This document shows positions 16,047-23,286 of a DNA stretch of 64,000 nucleotides, piece by piece. The stretch comes from Desulfomicrobium apsheronum. GTDB lineage: Bacteria > Desulfobacterota > Desulfovibrionia > Desulfovibrionales > Desulfomicrobiaceae. The translations under genes were made by a program, and so were the position numbers. The notes under the pieces were generated by a model that saw only the letters and a program-made list of their open reading frames with translations, made no database searches and was not told where the DNA came from. The first letter of the stretch is position 1; every line of letters starts with the position of its first letter. The DNA lies in the NCBI RefSeq assembly GCF_900114115.1, contig NZ_FORX01000016.1, forward strand, positions 48,241 to 112,240, read 5' to 3'.

Positions 16047-16358
16047 ATGGGAAAAGACAAGCTCAAATCCAAGAACATAATGACCAGGGATGATCTGGTC
16101 GCGTATCTGGAAACCGTGCTCTCGGGCCTGAAGCAGGGCACGCTCATCCTCGACAACGAAGAAAGGCCCCTGATTCTGAGGCCTTCGGACAGCATCGAGG
16201 CGGAGCTCGAAATAAAGCAGAAAAGCGACAAGGAGAAGCTTGAACTCAAGCTCTCCTGGGTGCCGAACAAGATGCAGCCACTGACCCCGGTGGCAACACA
16301 ACTTGAAGCCCCAATCCTGTCTTCGCCCCCACTGGGTGACGAAGCAAAAAAAAAATGA
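16047..16358 (+). CDS. Amphi-Trp domain protein 2, ending at an A10 run
   Basis: A 103-aa protein with AAAGGAGG seven bases before ATG 16047. The core (about 12-75) has a helix (RDDLVAYLETVLSGLKQG) and strands AELEIKQKSDKEKLELKLSW with the hallmark Trp. After residue 75 a Pro-rich linker runs to GDEAKKK and a stop in the middle of a 10-A homopolymer (16346-16355). One base fewer would carry the frame on into the downstream HU-like coding region. Paralogous to the 89-aa protein at 10984. Confidence 0.72.
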   Translation: MGKDKLKSKNIMTRDDLVAYLETVLSGLKQGTLILDNEERPLILRPSDSIEAELEIKQKSDKEKLELKLSWVPNKMQPLTPVATQLEAPILSSPPLGDEAKKK

Positions 16359-16731
16359 GCTGAAGGAAGCGGCAGAAGCGGAAGAGGAAGAGGAAGAAGA
16401 TAGGACCTATGGGACCTATAGGACGAATGAGACGAATGAGACAACCGAAATCACAGAACTTCCTGCAACCCATACGTCCCATGAGCCCCATACGACCCAT
16501 TCTTCCCATACTTCCTATTCTTCCCCGCAAAAGGCCCTCTACGCCATCATCCGTGAGGCCCTGGCCCAAGGCCAAAAAATTCCCCTGCCGGGGCTCGGCT
16601 CTTTATCCGTGACGCTCCATGCCGCGCACATGGGCCGAAACCCGCGTACCGGGGAGAGCATCGCCATTCCTGCGCGCAGGCGGGTTCACTTCAAGGCGGC
16701 AAAGGGACTGCAGCAGCTGCTGAACCCATGA
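16303..16731 (+). CDS. HU/IHF-like DNA-binding domain with long Thr/Ser/His/Glu linker (frame-linked to the preceding gene)
   Basis: The frame encodes up to 142 aa, but its only possible starts (TTG 16303, GTG 16336) lie inside the preceding gene and lack a ribosome site. After a Glu-rich and Thr/Ser/His-rich linker, residues about 75-142 match the C-terminal two thirds of HU: LPGLGSLSVTLHAAHMGRNP RTGESIAIP, then FKAAKGLQQLL. The first HU helix is missing. Either it is expressed as an amphi-Trp-linker-HU fusion by slippage at the A10 run (16346-16355), or it is a frameshifted remnant. The DNA-binding arm GRNPRTG is intact. Confidence 0.6.
   Translation: MKPQSCLRPHWVTKQKKNELKEAAEAEEEEEEDRTYGTYRTNETNETTEITELPATHTSHEPHTTHSSHTSYSSPQKALYAIIREALAQGQKIPLPGLGSLSVTLHAAHMGRNPRTGESIAIPARRRVHFKAAKGLQQLLNP
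16346..16355 (+). promoter_or_regulatory. A10 homopolymer, candidate frameshift/slippage site
   Basis: Ten consecutive A residues bridge the stop of the amphi-Trp frame and the overlapping HU-like frame. Loss of one A (or a +1 shift) joins GDEA-K-K to NELKEAAEAE without a stop. Such runs are known sites of transcriptional slippage in bacteria. Confidence 0.55.
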
Positions 16732-16777
16732 CTTGCGCGGCGGCGTCCTGGAAATTTTTGGCCAAAGGAGCCTTTCA

Positions 16778-18049
16778 ATGAAGTTTCTTTCCACCTGTCG
16801 CGCACTGTTCCGGGGGCGCCTTCCCGGCCAGGCCGTGATCCAGATCACCACCCGCTGCAACGCCCGTTGCGTGCAATGCGGTATGAGCGCGGACAATTCA
16901 TTTGCCCGCCACAGTCTTGATCCCGAGATCGTGGACCGCGTTCTCGACACCGTGGCCAGGCTTGGGATGCAGGCCGTGTCCTTCACCGGCGGGGAGCCCC
17001 TGCTGGATCTCGGGCGTCTGACGGGCATGATCCGACGCGCAAAGAAGCTCGGTATTCCTTACATCCGCACCGGCACCAACGGGTTCATCTTTCAGCGTCA
17101 TGAGGCCCTGGATTTTGCGGATCGCATGCGCCGCACGGCCGATGAATTGCTCGAAAGCGGCATCCGCAATTTCTGGATCAGTCTCGATTCGAGCGATCCG
17201 GACATTCATGAGAAAAACCGGGGCCTGCCCGGTGTGGTGCGGGGCATGGCCAAGGCTGTGCCCATCTTTCACGAACGCGGCCTTTACCCCTCGGTCAATC
17301 TGGGCATCAACCGCCTCTGCGGCGGGCGCATCCCGGCCTTGCAGGCCCCCTTCGATGAGCACGGTTTTCGGCAGGGGTTTTCCGAGGCCTTCACCCGCTT
17401 TTTCACGTTTGCGACGGAACTCGGCTTCACCATCGCCAACTGTTGCTACCCCATGAGCGACGAAGACCTTGCCGTGTATCAGGCCACCTCCTCGGACCCG
17501 TTCATCCTTTTCAGCCCCGAGGAGAAGCGGGCCATGCTGCTCGCGCTCAAGGATGTGGTGCCGGATTTCAGGTCGCGCATCCGCCTCTTCACGCCGCTGT
17601 CCTCCCTGGACGCCCTGGTGCGCCAGGCCGATGGCGAGCCCGGGCAGACATATGCCTGTCGCGGAGGCCTGGATTTCTTCTTCGTGGACGCCACGGCCGG
17701 GCACGCCTATCCGTGCGGCTATCGCAGCGCTGAAGACCTTGGGCCATTTTGGGAATTGCAGAATCTGCCCGACGGCGAGCCGGGCTGTCGGCGCTGTGAC
17801 TGGGAGTGTTTTCGGGACCCGTCAGAGCTGCTCGGGCCCTTCGGGATGGCGCTCTCCAATCCGCTGGAGGTGCTGCGCAGGTTTTCGTCCCGCCGGGAGC
17901 TGCCCGGCCTCTGGTATTCCGACCTGCGCTACTACATGGCCTGTGACTTTTTTGACGGCACCAAACCCATGCGCGCGGAAAAAATGGCGCGCTTCGCGCC
18001 GCGTCAGGCCGCGCCCGCGCTTTTAGTTTCGACCGAAGCCGCGTCTTGA
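16778..18049 (+). CDS. Radical SAM enzyme with Cys-rich C-terminus, end of GAK-type operon
   Basis: A 423-aa radical SAM protein from ATG 16778, with AAAGGAG seven bases upstream. The SAM/4Fe-4S motif is C27-x3-C31-x2-C34 (TRCNARCVQCGMS), followed by VSFTGGEPLLDLG. The C-terminal region has several Cys (TYACRGGLDFF, HAYPCGYRS, GCRRCDWECFRD) like a SPASM or twitch auxiliary cluster, usual in enzymes that modify peptides or proteins. It lies 46 bp after the HU-like frame and closes the operon. The substrate is unknown. Confidence 0.85.
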   Translation: MKFLSTCRALFRGRLPGQAVIQITTRCNARCVQCGMSADNSFARHSLDPEIVDRVLDTVARLGMQAVSFTGGEPLLDLGRLTGMIRRAKKLGIPYIRTGTNGFIFQRHEALDFADRMRRTADELLESGIRNFWISLDSSDPDIHEKNRGLPGVVRGMAKAVPIFHERGLYPSVNLGINRLCGGRIPALQAPFDEHGFRQGFSEAFTRFFTFATELGFTIANCCYPMSDEDLAVYQATSSDPFILFSPEEKRAMLLALKDVVPDFRSRIRLFTPLSSLDALVRQADGEPGQTYACRGGLDFFFVDATAGHAYPCGYRSAEDLGPFWELQNLPDGEPGCRRCDWECFRDPSELLGPFGMALSNPLEVLRRFSSRRELPGLWYSDLRYYMACDFFDGTKPMRAEKMARFAPRQAAPALLVSTEAAS

Positions 18050-18096
18050 GCCGCCATCACACTTCGCTGGCCCATGTATTGAGCATGCCCGTGCGT

Positions 18097-18645
18097 TCAG
18101 GACCGGGCCTTGAAGCGATCGCGCACCAGCATCCCCAGACCAAAAAGCAGGGCCGCGCCCGCGCCGAGTAGCGGCAATCTTGCAACGACGGACGGATCGG
18201 TCAGGAATTTTCCGGCATGCAGTCCGAGCAGGGTGATGAGCACAGACCATAGTGTTGCCGTGAAAAGGTTGGCGGCGAGAAAGAAGCGCCAGCACAGATC
18301 CGAGACGCCAAAAGCAAAGGGGATGACTCCGCGCATGCCGTAGATGAACCTGTAGGTGCCAAGAAGCGGCAGGCGGTGGCGCAGAAGCAGGCCGCCGACG
18401 CGGGCGACCCTGGTCCCGAAGCGCGGATGTCCCGCCAGGTATGCGGACCCTTTGAGCCTGCCGAGCCAGAAGAAGAACTGATCTCCCGCCATGCTGCCCG
18501 CAAAGGCCGCTCCCACCACGGTCCAGAAATCAAACAGCCCCAGAGCCAGTCCCGCGCCGCCCAGAAGAACCGCCGTCTCCCCTTCCACGAAAGCGCCCAG
18601 TGCGATGGCCAGGGGGCCATATTGGGTAATGGTGTTCATATCCAT
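18097..18645 (-). CDS. DedA/SNARE-associated family membrane protein
   Basis: A 182-aa protein, mostly hydrophobic, with about four to five membrane segments. It has the DedA hallmarks ALGAFVEGETAVLLGG near the N-terminus, FFFWLGRLKG, and RFIYGMRGVIPFAFG, which carries the conserved Arg/Gly region. DedA proteins are implicated in undecaprenyl-phosphate or phospholipid translocation across the inner membrane. It is convergent with the radical SAM gene and divergent from a lipid-enzyme-like operon, with 11-bp-spaced GTCAC repeats just upstream, so PhoB control is likely. Confidence 0.85.
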   Translation of the reverse strand: MDMNTITQYGPLAIALGAFVEGETAVLLGGAGLALGLFDFWTVVGAAFAGSMAGDQFFFWLGRLKGSAYLAGHPRFGTRVARVGGLLLRHRLPLLGTYRFIYGMRGVIPFAFGVSDLCWRFFLAANLFTATLWSVLITLLGLHAGKFLTDPSVVARLPLLGAGAALLFGLGMLVRDRFKARS

Positions 18646-18678
18646 GCCCTGTCTTTGCCGCGAGCCTTGAACCTGCCC

Positions 18679-18707
18679 GTGACGGGCGCGTGACGCTTCG
18701 GTGACAG
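18679..18707 (-). promoter_or_regulatory. Pho-box-like repeats upstream of dedA
   Basis: GTGAC occurs at 18679, 18690 and 18701 on the plus strand (GTCAC read leftward) at exact 11-bp spacing, 34 bp before the dedA start. Flanks match the PhoB half-site best in the 18701 copy, which reads CTGTCAC on the minus strand. Confidence 0.6.
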
Positions 18708-18739
18708 TCCGGGCCCTCCGCCATGGGGCGCTTAGAAAG

Positions 18740-18757
18740 CTGTCACCGGGCGGTCAC
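18740..18757 (+). promoter_or_regulatory. Pho box upstream of the PSD/Lgt-like operon
   Basis: CTGTCAC (18740) and CGGTCAC (18751) form two PhoB-type repeats 11 bp apart, about 60 bp before the rightward start at 18817. With the divergent repeats at 18679-18707 this makes a two-way Pho-type control region. Confidence 0.65.
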
Positions 18758-18816
18758 GAATTCTTCGCATCCCCTTCATGTTCGTCTGTTCAAGGCATTC
18801 AAACAAGGTGGTGTGC

Positions 18817-21195
18817 ATGTTTTTCGATACAACAACGATGCAGGCGGGCATGGAAGGGCGGTTGGCCGACACGATGGGTTTTGAAGGCGGGTGGAACGAC
18901 CGCCTCCTGGATTTGCTCCCTTTCGGCCCTGACGACGCCACGGCCGGAAGCGAGAGCGAGTTGCAGGTCGCGGTCATGGGTAGCCCTGATTGCGTGGACC
19001 TGCCGCTCAGAATCCGGGAATCGAGCTTTTATCAGAACGTGGCCCGGCGTACCGTGGCCGGGGATACGTCGAGCCACACCCTCCTTGAGCTTGAACGCTA
19101 TCTGGAGGCCGGTCCGGATGCCGTCTGGGAAAACAGCTGGGTGCGCTTTCCCCTGGACCGGCTGAACACCTTTGCCCGCCATACCCTGGAGCGGGACCTC
19201 CTGGCGGACAAGAGCGATCCCGCGTCAGGGCGCAGGAAGGACAGCGCGGACTTCTTTTTTGTAAGGGACGGCGAAGACTGGCTGCGCATTCCCATCAGTT
19301 ATCTGCTCAAACTTTCCCTGGCCGACCTGGCCGGGTCCGGCGTGACCTCCGAGGTGCGCAGGCTGGCCGAATCCTTTCTTGCCCATTTTCTGAACGACAA
19401 CACCTCCCCCGAAACCTTCTCCTTTTATCCCGTGCCCATGGACGATGCGTTCCAGGGCGGGCGGGGCATCGCCCGGGAGACCAGCCAGCGTTTCCTGTTG
19501 TCCCAGCTCCTGCTCGACCACGCCAATGAAGGGTTCGGGCTCCTGGAACACGGGCAGCAGGCCATGATCTATTTCGCGCCCTTGCCCCCCGCCCGGCAGA
19601 AGCGCCTGAACGAGATCATCCCCGACGCCCATTACCGCGAGCTGTTCATGAACCCGTGCCTGTCGGGCTGGGACCGGGGGGAAGCCAAGAAGGAGTACAT
19701 GGGCCTGTGTCACCGCATGCTCTCGCGCAGTCAGCTGAACACCATCGCCAAGCTGCGCGAGTCCGGCATCCTGACCAACAATCTGGTGGTCCTGCCCAAC
19801 ACCTCGAACACGTGCCTGGCCAACAACGGGACGCACATTTCGCTTGGCAGCAAACGCCTTGGGGAGCTTCTGCGCGCTAAGGGGGATTTTGGCGTCACCG
19901 AGGAGAAATACCTCGGGGACCTGGTCATCAAGATCGTTGAGCATTTTTTGCCGCTATTTGTCGGCACCTACAGCGCCGCCCCCATGCGCATGGATTTCGA
20001 GGATTTTCATCCGGAGAAGGCGCTCGGATTTCTGCCGCACGAGCTCGATTACACCCATCTGCGCATGATCTGGCGGCGCTGGAAGAAGAAGGCCAAGCTA
20101 AAAGTCTGCGGCCGCCCCCTGACCCCTTTTGGTCCGCCGCTCATGGACAGGACCATTGCCCGGATTTTCGGGCTGCGCGGCGACTTCATCCCGGATTTTC
20201 GCCTGCTGGACTACATGACCACGCTCATGAGCACCCACCGCTGCGCGGCGCTTGACGGCGAGGTCGGCAACGACCTTAGGCTCAAACGCGATCTTGCGGC
20301 CATGGGCGTTTTCCATGAATCCATGTCCACCTATCTGCTCTACAAGCAGCGCTCGTTCGAGGTGATGGGCTTTTCCGGTTTCGAGGGCCGATTCTACAGC
20401 CTCTTCGATTCCCTGGAGGCGGACATGCGGCCTGCGGCCCGCTTGCAGCAGTTTTTGAGCGCGCTGGCCTGCAAGCTCGTGCTCAGCGGGCGCGTCAGCC
20501 GGTCTTCGATTCCCGACAGTCCGGAAGTGGAGAGCGAGCGACGTCAGATATTTTTCGCCACGGCCATCAACCTGCCCACTTTTTTCGTGCGGCGGGATTC
20601 GGGCAATGCCCTGCTTCTTGATCTCGTGTCCAGGGCGTCCGGTGTTCGGGGTAGCCATCGCTATCCCGGCAACCTGCGCGTGCATGTGCAGGAGTATCGC
20701 AAGGCGCTGCTTGATTTCATTGAATCCGAAGGGCGGGACGTGATCGAACTTTTTGGGGCCGGGGAGTTGCTGCGCGATCTGCGCGCCCGCATCACGGACC
20801 CCGAACTTGGCGCGGGGGGAAAACTGACCCGGCGCATTCTGAAGCATGTCGGGGCGCGCACGCCGCTGGCCCTGCGCGCGCAGGACTTCAACATGGGCGC
20901 CGAGGATGTCTACAGGGGGGAACTGCGCACCGCGCATCTGGCCGAGGCCCTCGACTACCTGTTGGAAGATTGCCAGACGGTCAAGGATTTCGGCTGCCTG
21001 CCCGCACGGTTCTGCCGCACCGGGCTCCCCGCGCTGCTCGGCGGGCGGGACATCATGGAGTTCGCGCGGGAAGCCCGGACGGAATTGAAACGCACGGGGG
21101 AGCTTGGCGGGTGCCGGCCGGTGCTGATCCAGCTTCTGCTCTTGATAATCGGCATGCACGGCGAAAACGCTCGAATCAGTCGGCCGGCCGCATAA
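18817..21195 (+). CDS. Large uncharacterised protein, first gene of the PSD/Lgt-like operon
   Basis: A 792-aa protein that I do not recognise. Start ATG 18817 has AAGGTGG six bases upstream; the in-frame ATG 18778 lies where the Pho promoter should start. It has no signal peptide or clear membrane helix. Recognisable patches are LVVLPNTSNTCLANNGTHISLGSKRL (about 315-340; quoted in part), HELDYTHLRMIWRRW and repeated Arg/Leu-rich helices. There is no Walker motif or obvious metal cluster. It is cotranscribed with a decarboxylase-like and an Lgt-like gene, 20 bp ahead of the former, so a lipid or headgroup synthesis role is worth testing. Confidence 0.7.
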   Translation: MFFDTTTMQAGMEGRLADTMGFEGGWNDRLLDLLPFGPDDATAGSESELQVAVMGSPDCVDLPLRIRESSFYQNVARRTVAGDTSSHTLLELERYLEAGPDAVWENSWVRFPLDRLNTFARHTLERDLLADKSDPASGRRKDSADFFFVRDGEDWLRIPISYLLKLSLADLAGSGVTSEVRRLAESFLAHFLNDNTSPETFSFYPVPMDDAFQGGRGIARETSQRFLLSQLLLDHANEGFGLLEHGQQAMIYFAPLPPARQKRLNEIIPDAHYRELFMNPCLSGWDRGEAKKEYMGLCHRMLSRSQLNTIAKLRESGILTNNLVVLPNTSNTCLANNGTHISLGSKRLGELLRAKGDFGVTEEKYLGDLVIKIVEHFLPLFVGTYSAAPMRMDFEDFHPEKALGFLPHELDYTHLRMIWRRWKKKAKLKVCGRPLTPFGPPLMDRTIARIFGLRGDFIPDFRLLDYMTTLMSTHRCAALDGEVGNDLRLKRDLAAMGVFHESMSTYLLYKQRSFEVMGFSGFEGRFYSLFDSLEADMRPAARLQQFLSALACKLVLSGRVSRSSIPDSPEVESERRQIFFATAINLPTFFVRRDSGNALLLDLVSRASGVRGSHRYPGNLRVHVQEYRKALLDFIESEGRDVIELFGAGELLRDLRARITDPELGAGGKLTRRILKHVGARTPLALRAQDFNMGAEDVYRGELRTAHLAEALDYLLEDCQTVKDFGCLPARFCRTGLPALLGGRDIMEFAREARTELKRTGELGGCRPVLIQLLLLIIGMHGENARISRPAA

Positions 21196-21215
21196 GTCGC
21201 ACAACTGGAAGGAAA

Positions 21216-22220
21216 ATGACGCATCAGTATATAGCCAGAGATTTGGGAAGCATCCGCAACGAGGAACTGTTCTGCGACCGGGTCATTGATTATCTTTATT
21301 CCCGCGTGCGGGAGAAGGCTCCGGTCCTGTTCGACGCCGTGACTTCGGCGCGCGCCTCCAGTCTTCTGGGTTTCGTCAATTACGACCTGCCGCTGGGCGC
21401 GCGCATCTCGGGCGCAAGCGCGCTCATCAAACGCCTTGGCATCGACATCTCCGAGTGCGTTGAACCCCCGGCCCACTACAACACGGCTCGACGCATCTTC
21501 GAACGCCGCATCCGCTACGAAACGGTCCGGCCCATGACGGACGATCACGCCGCCGTGGTTTCCCCGGCGGATTCACGCATGTTCACCGGTTCCCTGAGCG
21601 AAGAGAGTGTGCTCTTCATCAAGGACAAGTTCTTTTCCTTCGAGGAATTTCTGGGCCGCCCGAACTGGAATCAGGTCTTCGCGGGCGGAGATTTCGCCAT
21701 ATTTCGCCTGACCCCGGACAAGTACCACTACAATCACGTTCCGGTCAGCGGGGTGGTGCGCGACTTCTATGAAATCGAGGGCGCGTTTCACTCCTGCAAC
21801 CCGACCGCCGTCATCAGCGAGGTCACTCCCTTTTCCCGCAATCGCAGGACCGTCACGATTATCGACACGGACGTCCCTGGCGGCAGCGGCTGCGGCCAGG
21901 TGGCCATGGTCGAGGTGGCGGCGCTCATGATCGGGCAGATCGTGCAGGCCTATGCTTCCTCGGGATACGACCCACATGAACCGGTGCATCCCGGTCTTTT
22001 TCTGCGCATGGGACAGCCCAAGAGCCTTTACCGGCCGGGCAGTTCCCTGGATGTGCTCATTTTCGAGCCGGGCCGGGTCGAATTCAGCCCCGACCTGATC
22101 GCCAATCAGTTCCGGGGGGACGTGGGCAGCCGTTTTTCAAGCTGGCTGGGACGGCCCTGGGTGGAAACGGACGTGCGCGTGCGCGAGAGCATCGGCCGCG
22201 TCCTCAACCAAAACACATGA
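21216..22220 (+). CDS. Phosphatidylserine-decarboxylase-like protein
   Basis: A 334-aa protein from ATG 21216 with GGAAGGA upstream. Family landmarks in order: VSPADSR (115-121), YHYNHVPVSG (170-179, for the usual Y-H-R-x-H-x-P-V-x-G), PFSRNRRTV (205-213), VAMVEVAALMIGQIV and finally YRPGSSLDVLIFEPG (272-286), where GSS stands in place of the LGST self-cleavage motif. If S276 or S277 cleaves, a pyruvoyl enzyme would form. The altered motif and long N-terminus place it outside classic Psd. It probably decarboxylates an amino-acid headgroup or related substrate at the membrane. Confidence 0.8.
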   Translation: MTHQYIARDLGSIRNEELFCDRVIDYLYSRVREKAPVLFDAVTSARASSLLGFVNYDLPLGARISGASALIKRLGIDISECVEPPAHYNTARRIFERRIRYETVRPMTDDHAAVVSPADSRMFTGSLSEESVLFIKDKFFSFEEFLGRPNWNQVFAGGDFAIFRLTPDKYHYNHVPVSGVVRDFYEIEGAFHSCNPTAVISEVTPFSRNRRTVTIIDTDVPGGSGCGQVAMVEVAALMIGQIVQAYASSGYDPHEPVHPGLFLRMGQPKSLYRPGSSLDVLIFEPGRVEFSPDLIANQFRGDVGSRFSSWLGRPWVETDVRVRESIGRVLNQNT

Positions 22221-22254
22221 CGGGCGGGATGAACCGCGCCCGGATGGAGAAAAT

Positions 22255-23286
22255 ATGGAGTATTTGCTGATCGCCTGCTTCGGGGCCGCGCTTTTTACCT
22301 TCATCTTCCTGAGCGGGCGGGTCCTGCCAAGCGAACGCTGGCAGATGATGGCCAGCGTGCCCCTGTTCAAGAATCCCGACGGCATGTGGCAGGCCCTCAA
22401 CCTGACCTGGTACGGAGGGCTCAGCGCCCTGGCCTACACGCTGGCCACGGCCGTCGCCGTCGTGTTGCTGGGTTCGGTTGGCATGGGCATCCTTGGTCTT
22501 GTGCTCATGGTCGCGGGCATGCTCGGGCTGTGCATACCGGCGGCGAAGATCGTCGCCCGCCTCGTCGAAGGCAAGCCCAACACCCTGAGCGTGGGCGGGG
22601 CCGCCTTCGTGGGCATTGTCGTGGCTCCTTTCGTGGCCTCGGGCGTGGTCTGGCTGACCGGAAGCGGGGCGGTGCTGCCTGCGCTCGCGGCCCTGGCCAT
22701 CGCCTATGCCGTGGGCGAGGGCGTGGGGCGCCTGGCCTGCCTGAGCTTCGGCTGCTGTTACGGGCGTCCCGTCGACACCCTGCCCGAGCCCTGGAAGGGG
22801 ATTTTCAGCCGCTGGAACGTCGTTTTTCATGGCGGAACCAAGAAAGCGGCCTATGCCCATGACCTCTGCGGTCGCAGCCTGGTGCCCGTGCAGCTCATGA
22901 CCGCCTACCTCTACTGCGCCGCCGCATGTCTGGGGATGATCTTCTTCGCGGCCGAAAGCTTTTCGATGGCCATGATCGTGCCTCTGGTCGTGACCCAGGT
23001 CTGGCGCGTGCTGTCCGAATTCTTCCGCGCCGATTACCGGGGCGAGCAAAAGATCTCCGCCTACCAGATCATGGCCGGGGCGGGCGTTCTCTACGGACTT
23101 GTGCCGGCCCTTTTGCTGACCGCGCACGATGCCTCCGTGAATTTCGGGCAAGGCCTGGCCGCCTTGTGGAACGTGCCGGTGCTGCTCCTTCTGCAGGGAG
23201 TCTTTCTGGTGGTGTTTCTCTACACGGGGCGCAGCTCCGTCACGGGTTCGCAGATCCGATTTTTTGTCAAGGAAGGGGAGATATAA
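22255..23286 (+). CDS. Lgt-like membrane protein (prolipoprotein diacylglyceryl transferase family relative)
   Basis: A 343-aa integral membrane protein with about eight hydrophobic segments; ATG 22255 follows GGAGA. AYAVGEGVGRLACLSFGCCYG corresponds to the Lgt signature around the phosphatidylglycerol site (GRxGNFxNxxxYG type), and SLVPVQLMTAYLY to the HPxQLYE region, but with divergent residues. Lgt moves a diacylglyceryl group from phosphatidylglycerol to a lipoprotein Cys. Such divergence, together with the PSD-like neighbour, suggests a small-molecule acceptor and a novel diacylglyceryl lipid. Canonical lgt is probably elsewhere. Confidence 0.75.
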   Translation: MEYLLIACFGAALFTFIFLSGRVLPSERWQMMASVPLFKNPDGMWQALNLTWYGGLSALAYTLATAVAVVLLGSVGMGILGLVLMVAGMLGLCIPAAKIVARLVEGKPNTLSVGGAAFVGIVVAPFVASGVVWLTGSGAVLPALAALAIAYAVGEGVGRLACLSFGCCYGRPVDTLPEPWKGIFSRWNVVFHGGTKKAAYAHDLCGRSLVPVQLMTAYLYCAAACLGMIFFAAESFSMAMIVPLVVTQVWRVLSEFFRADYRGEQKISAYQIMAGAGVLYGLVPALLLTAHDASVNFGQGLAALWNVPVLLLLQGVFLVVFLYTGRSSVTGSQIRFFVKEGEI

